This document shows positions 1 through 9,473 of a stretch of DNA of 64,000 bases, one piece after another. This DNA is from Castor canadensis. Lineage: Eukaryota > Chordata > Mammalia > Rodentia > Castoridae. Location: NCBI RefSeq assembly GCF_047511655.1, contig NC_133394.1:60482501-60546500 (forward strand), written 5' to 3'. Both the position numbers and the translations under genes were made by a program. Numbering within the stretch: the first letter of the stretch is position 1; each line of letters starts with the position of its first letter. The notes under the pieces are model-generated. The model searched no databases and was not told the DNA's origin. It saw only the letters and a list, made by a program, of their open reading frames with translations.

Positions 1-3000
1 CTCCACCCTCGTGGGTGCCTGCAAATATTGCGGCTGGCCTATCTTCCAAAGCAAAAGGAATCCCTTTTGAATGTGGTACACGTCACACGATGGAGACAGA
101 TCCTCGACCTCTGGATCCTGTGACAAATACATGCTTCCTCCTGGAATCTCTCCAGGGAAAATACACACGGCCCGTCAACCAGATTCCCTTGGCTTGCTGC
201 CGTGAGGGGCTTCAGCTAAGTAGGTAAGTAAGGAATCGCCTTGGGGTACCAAGAAGGGTTACGTTTTCTTAAAAAATATGTAGCAACCAAGGGTCCTGCA
301 CTCACATTTCTTCACTATCACCTCTGCCCCGAGTGTCAAGGCCCCACGGATCTGAAGGCAACTGGCGTGGAGGCAAGCGGACTACGAAAATGAAAATCTG
401 CAAATAACTCACACAGGCTCGTGCCACACTTTAAAGCAGGTCCTAAACGCAAGGTGCCCTTCCTACATGGATTTCCACCATCAGCCATCCAAAAGGTGAG
501 GAAAGAAGAAAGCAGACAGCTTCTCAACACCTTGAAGAGGTCACTCGGTCAGCATGGAAAATGGTTGCATTTTCCACCATGTAAACTGAGGTGCAATTGC
601 GTACAGTCCTGTGGACCTGATTCTGTGACGGGTCGAAATGCGGCAGGTGTTCCCAATGTTTCTCAGGGTGAAAATTAAGAAGCTCTTAAGCCCCGACCAG
701 GTGTACGCGCTGGGACGCAAGAGGATCCTGGTTGAGGATAGCTAACGTCATGTGGGGCAATCTGTAAACCACACGTGGAGACTTATCTGATCCTTTTCCG
801 ATACATGTGAATGACAGGAGAGGCCAGGGTGTCCCTGGGACCAGGCGCGGTGTACGCTTTTGCCTCGGAAGGATGAGGTGAGGAGACCCGCGAAATGCAC
901 AGATACACAGCATTAAAATGCCTCATTCCATGTGGGTTCGCGTTGCCAAAGTCCAAAGCAGGGTGATTACCAATCAAAGACATGCTTTTACCTTAACGCT
1001 TAGGGATGAAGACTGTCAACTTAACAAGAGCAGTTCACTTAGAAACGCCCATCAAGAGCCAACAATTCAAAATTAACAGCAGAGGTCGGACAGAGAGAGA
1101 ACTGCACAGGGAGCAATCCTGGCACGGGAGAGGAAACAATGGCAAGATTAAAGCTACAAGTCCGGGAGGGAGGGTGAACATGCCTTGCAGCGTGCAGGCT
1201 CAATTCCAGAAGGAGGTGTGAAATGGAGGGTGAAAGAAAGCTTCCGGTGGCGCCGGGTATGAACTGAATGAAGGTTTGCAGGTCAAGCTTACTTTGGAAT
1301 GAGAATAGATTACATCCCATGCCACACCTCTTCAGTCAAGACCCACGTGGTAAATGCGTCTAAGTCATGCATACGTGTCATCCCTTCCTGCTCCGTCCCT
1401 AGATTCCCAGGCGATGCCACCATGGAGAAGAGTGGGGAGAGGTGAAATTAGGAAACCTTACCCTACGGTGACATGCAGACAGATAGACTGGTGTACACAA
1501 AACGACATAGTGATGAACACTGGGCATACAAAGAAGACAACACCTACTTTCCTAGAGGAGTTCAAACAAAGAAAACAGCTTCCCCTAGAACGGTTTTGAG
1601 CCTTCTCAAGGCATAAGAGTTTGATTCTTAGCCTGATTCTGGGAGAGGGCTGGGATTCGGCCTAGGCCACAAATGCCTGCTGCATGCAGAGTAGCTGTGT
1701 CATGATTTTCCTGGTAGGAATAGAGGCGTGATCCGAGGCGGGTGTTTGGGGGGGGCATGTTGTAGTGCTTGCCTGCGGGTGGAGGTCCTGGCGGAGTAAT
1801 CGAAAGGTCCGGCTCATCGAGGGACCCCTTCGGATCCTGGCTGCAATCGAGGAGACTGGGGGCGCATACGGTCTCCACTGAGTCCCTTGAATCGGTCACG
1901 ATCACGTGGGTCATCTCGTTGACACGCGCACTCTCTTCACCTAAGTGGAGAAAAATTTAAATATTAGACTCAGCCTGATGGTGAGGGATGTGATCAATCC
2001 TAAGTTCCTCTGCCTGGGTGCACAGGCTGGTGTCAGCGTGGTTCCCTTCCAAGGGCCGGAGGTCCAAAGGCCATTTCCCAGGATTGAGCCTCGTCAGAAG
2101 TTCCTGGGGAGGACTGGCTGGGACAGGGACGAGAAATCAGGCAGTCAGTAAACACAGAGAGGAAAATCATAAACATTTCAACACCTGGACGGAAACCCGA
2201 GGGTCCTAAGTGCATTGGACGAGGATGGCTTTTGCTGTGTTCCACCTCGGAGACCATCTGAGGCCAGGGGTCACGAATCCACCCTGAAGTCAGTGGACAT
2301 AATCGCTGAGCGGGTAAATCTCGTGCCCAGCACCCTGTGAGACAGGTCTCCTTAAATCTCCTGGTGCTGTCTTTAACGTGCTTATCCCTCTTGGATGCCT
2401 GGGAATACGTTGCCCAAGCTCAATTTTGACGGGAGAGAAACCTCCTTTTGAATGTGGCAGACTCCGTATTACGGACACACATCCCTGACCTCTTGACTCT
2501 GTGACAAATACATGCTTCCTTTTGGAAGCACCTTTCCAGGAAACAGTACACACAGGTCCCACAACCCTCACTCTTTAAGGCCGCTGCAATGAGGTTTTGC
2601 AGCTAAATATTTAGGTAAGCAATCGCTGTTGTAGCCCGATGAGAGGAAAGTTGTAAAAGAACGTCATGTCACCACCAAGGACTTCCCCTCATAGTTCTTC
2701 ACTATCACCTGTTCCCTGAAGCATCAAGGCCCTACATTCCTGAAAGGGAGAACGGTGTGGGGAAGCAGAATATGACAACCAAGTCTGCACCTATCTCAAA
2801 CACTGCTTGTGCCACACTAATCAACACGTGTCCTTTAGGCAGTGTGCCCATCCTACACGTATTTTCACCCGAAGCCTTCAAGAGGTGAGGAGAGAAGAAA
2901 GAAGACAGGTTCTGAAAAGCGGCAGGATGTTCCTGTGTCAGGATGGAAAAAGATTTCCTTTTCCAGCATGCAAGCCTGAAGGTTGAATTGCATACAATTT

Positions 3001-4740
3001 GTAGGCCCGGTTTTGTTATGGGCAAAATTGCTGCAGTTATTCTCAACGTTTCTAAGTGTGAAAACTAAGATGCTTTGGCCCTTCCCGCAACCTGTACGGA
3101 CTCCAGCTCCTTGAGGCTTCTGAGGGAGATCGGTTACCATTATCAAGTCTGATATCGTCCAAACTACACCTGGAGACTTAGAAGAGGCCTTTCCCTGTGT
3201 GTGACATTGGATGTCAGAGCCCAGGAAGTAAGTCAATGGGGGCAGAGAAAGGGTAGGTTTTGGCCACAGAAATAGGAGCTGAGGATACCAGGGAAATACA
3301 AAGAAACCCCCACACTTAACCTGCCTCCATGCACGTCGCTTCGCAGTTCCCGAAGCTCAAGCCAGGGTCATGCAAAATTGAATGCACACGTTTCACATAA
3401 CGCTCCTGTTTCTAGACTATCAAGCTAACGACAGCGGTTTAACGAGAAACACCCCTGAAGGCCAATGCGCCCAAAGTGAACACCCAGTGACGGACAGTGC
3501 CAGAAGTCCAGAGGGCGAATCCTGGCAGCCCCGGAGAAGAAAGCTACGAGGCCCTGAGGGTGAAGCTGAGGGGCAGAGTGCAGTATCAACTGAAGAAGGA
3601 GCTGTAAGTACATGGAGAAAGGAAGTTTTCGGTGTGGCCGAGCATGAACTAAACGAAGGATAGAAGGCCAAGGTGAAGTGGCACTGAGTAGAGACTCGGA
3701 CCCCTGACATATCTCTTTCTACAGGACCTCCGTGATCAGCGTGTCAGAGTGTGCTCTTTCACCACATTTCAGGGAAAGCACAGCGTGGGGAAGACAGGGG
3801 TGGCCTGATCTTTGGAAACTTTACCCTAAGGAGACTTGCAGATAGGTAGGAGCACACAAACTATGGATTGAAAGGCTCTGAGCATACGGAGAAGACAGCA
3901 TGCATTTCCCTACGGCAAAGGGAAAAAAACATTCTCCTAGAAGGGATGTGGACCTTCTTGAGATGTGAGTGTTGAGTGCTACTCTGATTCTGGGTGCGTG
4001 TGTTGGGATTCGGCCCACACCCCAGGTGCCCGCTGCATGCAGAACAGCTGCGTCATGATTTTCTTCACGGGAACGGAGGTATGATCTGAGACGGGTCATT
4101 TGAAGGAATGCTCTACGGCGTACCTTTGGGTGAGGGTCCTGGCAGAGCGACTGGCTGGTCCAGCTCATCAAGGGACACCTCTTGCTCCCGGACAGGATCG
4201 CAGAAGTTGAGTGTGGATGCGGACCCTGGTGAGTCCCGTGCATCGGGCACGTCCACGTGGATCATTGGAGTGGCTCGTGGACTGCCTTCACCTAGGAGGA
4301 GGAAAATTGAAATACACATTCGGCCCGATGGGGAGCGGTGTGATCCATCCTAACTCCCTGTGCCTCGTGTGCAGAGGCTGCTGACAGCATGGTTCTCCCG
4401 GAGCTTCAGGAAGGCCAAAGGCCACGCCCCAGATGGAGCCTCTGGAGAAGGACCTGGGGACGACCCGCTGAGAACAGGTGGGAAAAAGCAGGGATTCCAC
4501 CAAGACAGAGAAAAGGCTACCTTCAATACTTGGATGCCTGGATGGAGATCAAAGATCTCTCAGAGCACTGGACAAGGACGGCTGTGCCTGACTTCCACCT
4601 GGACGCTATCTGGGGCCCTCTGATATCTACCCTCCCGTCAGTGGACATAATCGCCTGGATGATTCTTGCGCAGCGCACGTTCCAGGACAGGTCTTTTTCA
4701 GGTACAGTGCTGCGTGCACTGATGTACTCCACCCTCGTGG
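1..4740. repeat. Array unit 1 (positions 1-14 end the preceding unit)
   Basis: This unit is 4,726 bp from 15. It lacks the 7-bp AATGAGA duplication carried by units 2-10. Two of its three clustered E-boxes have decayed from CACGTG to CATGTG (749-754 and 804-809), a CpG-to-TpG change not seen in the other units. Exon-like block A lies at 1773-1940 and block B at 4124-4291, both open on the minus strand. It carries the Ser form at exon A codon 21 and the GATGATT variant near 4659, which it shares with units 9-12 but not with units 2-8. Confidence 0.95.
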
Positions 4741-5280
4741 GTGCCTGCAAATATTGCGGCTGGCCTATCTTCCAAAGCAAAAGGAATCCCTTTTGAATGT
4801 GGTACACGTCACACGATGGAGACAGATCCTCGACCTCTGGATCCTGTGACAAATACATGCTTCCTCCTGGAATCTCTCCAGGGAAAATACACACGGCCCG
4901 TCAACCAGATTCCCTTGGCTTGCTGCCGTGAGGGGCTTCAGCTAAGTAGGTAAGTAAGGAATCGCCTTGGGGTACCAAGAAGGGTTACGTTTTCTTAAAA
5001 AATATGTAGCAACCAAGGGTCCTGCACTCACATTTCTTCACTATCACCTCTGCCCCGAGTGTCAAGGCCCCACGGATCTGAAGGCAACTGGCGTGGAGGC
5101 AAGCGGACTACGAAAATGAAAATCTGCAAATAACTCACACAGGCTCGTGCCACACTTTAAAGCAGGTCCTAAACGCAAGGTGCCCTTCCTACATGGATTT
5201 CCACCATCAGCCATCCAAAAGGTGAGGAAAGAAGAAAGCAGACAGCTTCTCAACACCTTGAAGAGGTCACTCGGTCAGCA

Positions 5281-5302
5281 TGGAAAATGGTTGCATTTTC
5301 CA
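5281..5302. repeat. Short inverted repeat conserved in both monomers
   Basis: TGGAAAATG, a 4-nt loop (GTTG), then CATTTTCCA gives a perfect 9-bp hairpin stem. Monomer B keeps a 7-bp version at the aligned site (TGGAAAA at 7677-7683, TTTTCCA at 7692-7698) with a different loop. The diverged flanking monomer near 57555 does not keep it. Confidence 0.5.
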
Positions 5303-5474
5303 CCATGTAAACTGAGGTGCAATTGCGTACAGTCCTGTGGACCTGATTCTGTGACGGGTCAAAATGCGGCAGGTGTTCCCAATGTTTCTCAGGGTGAAAA
5401 TTAAGAAGCTCTTAAGCCCCGACCAGGTGTACGCGCTGGGACGCAAGAGGATCCTGGTTGAGGATAGCTAACGT

Positions 5475-5535
5475 CACGTGGGGCAATCTGTAAACCACAC
5501 GTGGAGACTTATCTGATCCTTTTCCGATACACGTG
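5475..5535. promoter_or_regulatory. Cluster of three CACGTG E-boxes in monomer A
   Basis: CACGTG occurs at 5475-5480, 5498-5503 and 5530-5535, within 61 bp, in a CpG-dense stretch. The cluster recurs at the same place in every unit (10208, 14941, 19674, 24407, 29140, 33873, 38606, 43339, 48072 and 52798 for the first box). In unit 1 the outer two are CATGTG. CACGTG is the site of bHLH-zipper factors such as USF, MYC/MAX and CLOCK/BMAL1. The spacing (23 and 32 bp) suggests possible paired binding. Function is inferred only. Confidence 0.45.
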
Positions 5536-6505
5536 AATGACAGGAGAGGCCAGGGCGTCCCTGGGACCAGGCGCGGTGTACGCTTTTGCCTCGGAAGGAT
5601 GAGGTGAGGAGACCCGCGAAATGCACAGATACACAGCATTAAAATGCCTCATTCCATGTGGGTTCGCGTTGCCAAAGTCCAAAGCAGGGTGATTACCAAT
5701 CAAAGACATGCTTTTACCTTAACGCTTAGGGATGAAGACTGTCAACTTAACAAGAGCAGTTCACTTAGAGACGCCGCTCAAGAGCCAACAATTCAAAATT
5801 AACAGCAGAGGTCGGACAGAGAGAGAACTGCACAGGGAGCAATCCTGGCACGGGAGAGGAAACAATGGCAAGATTAAAGCTACAAGTCCGGGAGGGAGGG
5901 TGAACATGCCTTGCAGCGTGCAGGCTCAATTCCAGAAGGAGGTGTGAAATGGAGGGAGAAAGAAAGCTTCCGGTGGCGCCGGGTATGAACTGAATGAAGG
6001 TTCGCAGGTCAAGCTTACTTTGGAATGAGAAATGAGAATAGATTACATCCCATGCCACACCTCTTCAGTCAAGACCCACGTGGTAAATGCGTCTAAGTCA
6101 TGCATACGTGTCATCCCTTCCTGCTCCGTCCCTAGATTCCCAGGCGATGCCACCATGGAGAAGAGTGGGGAGAGGTGAAATTAGGAAACCTTACCCTACG
6201 GTGACATGCAGACAGATAGACTGGTGTACACAAAACGACATAGTGATGAACACTGGGCATACAAAGAAGACAACACCTACTTTCCTAGAGGAGTTCAAAC
6301 AAAGAAAACAGCTTCCCCTAGAACGGTTTTGAGCCTTCTCAAGGCATAAGAGTTTGATTCTTAGCCTGATTCTGGGAGAGGGCTGGGATTCGGCCTAGGC
6401 CACAAATGCCTGCTGCATGCAGAGTAGCTGTGTCATGATTTTCCTGGTAGGAATAGAGGCGTGATCCGAGGCGGGTGTTTGGGGGGGGCATGTTGTAGTG
6501 CTTGC

Positions 6506-6673
6506 CTGCGGGTGGAGGTCCTGGCGGAGTAATCGAAAGGTCCGGCTCATCGAGGGACCCCTTCGGATCCTGGCTGCAATCGAGGAGACTGGGGGCGCAT
6601 ACGGTCTCCACTGAGTCCCTTGAATCGGTCACGATCACGTGGGTCATCTCGTTGACACGCGCACTCTCTTCAC
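6506..6673 (-). other. Exon-like block, monomer A form (168 nt, phase 1-1)
   Basis: On the minus strand a pyrimidine-containing stretch ending ...CTCCACTTAG at 6674 precedes the block. The block is followed by a GC-type donor, CGCAG|GCAAGC, at 6505-6504. Both boundaries fall after the first base of a codon, so the exon is symmetric. The frame is open for 57 codons counting the split one. It begins GEESARVNEM, has an acidic middle with DSRD, and ends PPGPPPAG. The length equals that of the B form and of the flanking form without any indel. The predicted peptide is acidic and proline-rich at its C-terminal end, with no recognised domain. Codon 21 is Ser in units 1-3 and Ala in units 4-12. The upstream ATG found in B reads ACG here (6772-6770), so this monomer cannot start translation in the same way. 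Function unknown; it may be a pseudo-exon. Confidence 0.55.
6586..6600 (+). promoter_or_regulatory. Weak CTCF-like core in monomer A
   Basis: GAGACTGGGGGCGCA matches the GGGGGCGC half of the CTCF core motif but not the CCASYA half. It lies inside exon-like block A and is present in every unit. Macrosatellites such as DXZ4 bind CTCF once per unit, so this is worth scoring, but the match is partial. Confidence 0.2.
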
Positions 6674-8856
6674 CTAAGTGGAGAAAAATTTAAATATTAG
6701 ACTCAGCCTGATGGTGAGGGATGTGATCAATCCTAAGTTCCTCTGCCTGGGTGCACAGGCTGGTGTCAGCGTGGTTCCCTTCCAAGGGCCGGAGGTCCAA
6801 AGGCCATTTCCCAGGATTGAGCCTCGTCAGAAGTTCCTGGGGAGGACTGGCTGGGACAGGGACGAGAAATCAGGCAGTCAGTAAACACAGAGAGGAAAAT
6901 CATAAACATTTCAACACCTGGACGGAAACCCGAGGGTCCTAAGTGCATTGGACGAGGATGGCTTTTGCTGTGTTCCACCTCGGAGACCATCTGAGGCCAG
7001 GGGTCACGAATCCACCCTGAAGTCAGTGGACATAATCGCTGAGCGGGTAAATCTCGTGCCCAGCACCCTGTGAGACAGGTCTCCTTAAATCTCCTGGTGC
7101 TGTCTTTAACGTGCTTATCCCTCTTGGATGCCTGGGAATACGTTGCCCAAGCTCAATTTTGACGGGAGAGAAACCTCCTTTTGAATGTGGCAGACTCCGT
7201 ATTACGGACACACATCCCTGACCTCTTGACTCTGTGACAAATACATGCTTCCTTTTGGAAGCACCTTTCCAGGAAACAGTACACACAGGTCCCACAACCC
7301 TCACTCTTTAAGGCCGCTGCAATGAGGTTTTGCAGCTAAATATTTAGGTAAGCAATCGCTGTTGTAGCCCGATGAGAGGAAAGTTGTAAAAGAACGTCAT
7401 GTCACCACCAAGGACTTCCCCTCATAGTTCTTCACTATCACCTGTTCCCTGAAGCATCAAGGCCCTACATTCCTGAAAGGGAGAACGGTGCGGGGAAGCA
7501 GAATATGACAACCAAGTCTGCACCTATCTCAAACACTGCTTGTGCCACACTAATCAACACGTGTCCTTTAGGCAGTGTGCCCATCCTACACGTATTTTCA
7601 CCCGAAGCCTTCAAGAGGTGAGGAGAGAAGAAAGAAGACAGGTTCTGAAAAGCGGCAGGATGTTCCTGTGTCAGGATGGAAAAAGATTTCCTTTTCCAGC
7701 ATGCAAGCCTGAAGGTTGAATTGCATACAATTTGTAGGCCCGGTTTTGTTATGGGCAAAATTGCTGCAGTTATTCTCAACGTTTCTAAGTGTGAAAACTA
7801 AGATGCTTTGGCCCTTCCCGCAACCTGTACGGACTCCAGCTCCTTGAGGCTTCTGAGGGAGATCGGTTACCATTATCAAGTCTGATATCGTCCAAACTAC
7901 ACCTGGAGACTTAGAAGAGGCCTTTCCCTGTGTGTGACATTGGATGTCAGAGCCCAGGAAGTAAGTCAATGGGGGCAGAGAAAGGGTAGGTTTTGGCCAC
8001 AGAAATAGGAGCTGAGGATACCAGGGAAATACAAAGAAACCCCCACACTTAACCTGCCTCCATGCACGTCGCTTCGCAGTTCCCGAAGCTCAAGCCAGGG
8101 TCATGCAAAATTGAATGCATACGTTTCACATAACGCTCCTGTTTCTAGACTATCAAGCTAACGACAGCGGTTTAACGAGAAACACCCCTCAAGGCCAATG
8201 CGCCCAAAGTGAACACCCAGTGACGGACAGTGCCAGAAGTCCAGAGGGCGAATCCTGGCAGCCCCGGAGAAGAAAGCTACGAGGCCCTGAGGGTGAAGCT
8301 GAGGGGCAGAGTGCAGTATCAACTGAAGAAGGAGCTGTAAGTACATGGAGAAAGGAAGTTTTCGGTGTGGCCGAGCATGAACTAAACGAAGGATAGAAGG
8401 CCAAGGTGAAGTGGCACTGAGTAGAGACTCGGACCCCTGACATATCTCTTTCTACAGGACCTCCGTGATCAGCGTGTCAGAGTGTGCTCTTTCACCACAT
8501 TTCAGGGAAAGCACAGCGTGGGGAAGACAGGGGTGGCCTGATCTTTGGAAACTTTACCCTAAGGAGACTTGCAGATAGGTAGGAGCACACAAACTATGGA
8601 TTGAAAGGCTCTGAGCATACGGAGAAGACAGCATGCATTTCCCTACGGCAAAGGGAAAAAAACATTCTCCTAGAAGGGATGTGGACCTTCTTGAGATGTG
8701 AGTGTTGAGTGCTACTCTGATTCTGGGTGCGTGTGTTGGGATTCGGCCCACACCCCAGGTGCCCGCTGCATGCAGAACAGCTGCGTCATGATTTTCTTCA
8801 CGGGAACGGAGGTATGATCTGAGACGGGTCATTTGAAGGAATGCTCTACGGCGTAC

Positions 8857-9024
8857 CTTTGGGTGAGGGTCCTGGCAGAGCGACTGGCTGGTCCAGCTCA
8901 TCAAGGGACACCTCTTGCTCCCGGACAGGATCGCAGAAGTTGAGTGTGGATGCGGACCCTGGTGAGTCCCGTGCATCGGGCACGTCCACGTGGATCATTG
9001 GAGTGGCTCGTGGACTGCCTTCAC
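8857..9024 (-). other. Exon-like block, monomer B form (168 nt, phase 1-1)
   Basis: On the minus strand a strong pyrimidine tract, TTTTCCTCCTCCTAG, precedes the block, and AAAG|GTACGC at 8856 forms a GT donor. Phase and length are the same as in monomer A. The peptide begins GEGSPRATPM, carries DVPDARD near residue 14 and LDELDQPV near 41, and ends PGPSPKG. It is acidic and likely disordered. Aligned without gaps to the A form it shares the initial G-E-x-S, M10, the xARD/SRD block, SLDE near 40-43 and PGP near 51. An ATG in good context (GAACCATGC, 9123-9121) lies upstream, but the donor that should join it to this exon has lost its GT. Protein family not recognised. Confidence 0.55.
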
Positions 9025-9089
9025 CTAGGAGGAGGAAAATTGAAATACACATTCGGCCCGATGGGGAGCGGTGTGATCCATCCTAACTC

Positions 9090-9200
9090 CCTGTGCCTCG
9101 TGTGCAGAGGCTGCTGACAGCATGGTTCTCCCGGAGCTTCAGGAAGGCCAAAGGCCACGCCCCAGATGGAGCCTCTGGAGAAGGACCTGGGGACGACCCG
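9090..9200 (-). pseudogene. Broken upstream exon in monomer B
   Basis: On the minus strand a good acceptor, CACCTGTTCTCAG (AG at 9202-9201), opens this segment, and an ATG lies at 9123. Eleven codons after the ATG the position equivalent to the flanking monomer's G|GTAAGT donor reads G|GAGTTA, which is no splice donor. Reading through runs to a stop in the pyrimidine tract of the next exon. Monomer A has the matching acceptor CCTGTCCCAG (6852-6851), an ACG instead of the ATG, and G|GAACTT instead of the donor. The coding start is therefore disabled in all array units seen here, if the flanking structure is ancestral. Confidence 0.45.
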
Positions 9201-9473
9201 CTGAGAACAGGTGGGAAAAAGCAGGGATTCCACCAAGACAGAGAAAAGGCTACCTTCAATACTTGGATGCCTGGATGGAGATCAAAGATCTCTCAGAGCA
9301 CTGGACAAGGACGGCTGTGCCTGACTTCCACCTGGACGCTATCTGGGGCCCTCTGATATCTACCCTCCCGTCAGTGGACATAATCGCCTGGATCATTCTT
9401 GCGCAGCGCACGTTCCAGGACAGGTCTTTTTCAGGTACAGTGCTGCGTGCACTGATGTACTCCACCCTCGTGG

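Larger units (their letters stand above)
4947..7344. repeat. Monomer A of the dimeric unit (shown in unit 2)
   Basis: A and B are homologous along their whole length. Landmarks match in order: TAGGTAAG at 4947 and 7345; the ACATGG/TTTTCACC-type block near 5190 and 7590; AGGTGAGGA(A/G)AGAAGAAAG near 5220 and 7616; GAACTGAATGAAGG/GAACTAAACGAAGG near 5987 and 8379; ATTCTCCTAGAAGG-like text near 8660; and the 168-nt exon block. The nearly identical CTCTGTGACAAATACATGCTTCC (B) versus CCTGTGACAAATACATGCTTCC (A) precedes each monomer start. A-to-B spacing is 2,398 bp at the start and 2,351 bp at the exon, so indels have accumulated between the two. Identity by eye is about 60-70%. Confidence 0.88.
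4741..9473. repeat. Array unit 2 (reference unit, 4,733 bp)
   Basis: This is the unit used here for internal coordinates. Monomer A is 4947-7344 and monomer B starts at 7345. The 7-bp AATGAGA duplication is present at about 6028. Exon-like block A is 6506-6673 and block B is 8857-9024, both minus strand. It shares the Ser form of exon A with units 1 and 3 and a T-to-C change near 7492 with unit 3. Confidence 0.97.

Noticed and set aside
7598..7969. Minus-strand ORF of 123 codons, Cys- and Asn-containing
   Set aside because: The aligned part of monomer A is only partly open and in a different frame with indels, and no splice signals bound it consistently.
8554..8976. Minus-strand ORF of 140 codons repeated in every unit
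   Set aside because: It overlaps exon-like block B in another frame, is not open at the aligned place in monomer A, and has no recognisable domain. Persistence in all units only reflects their near-identity.
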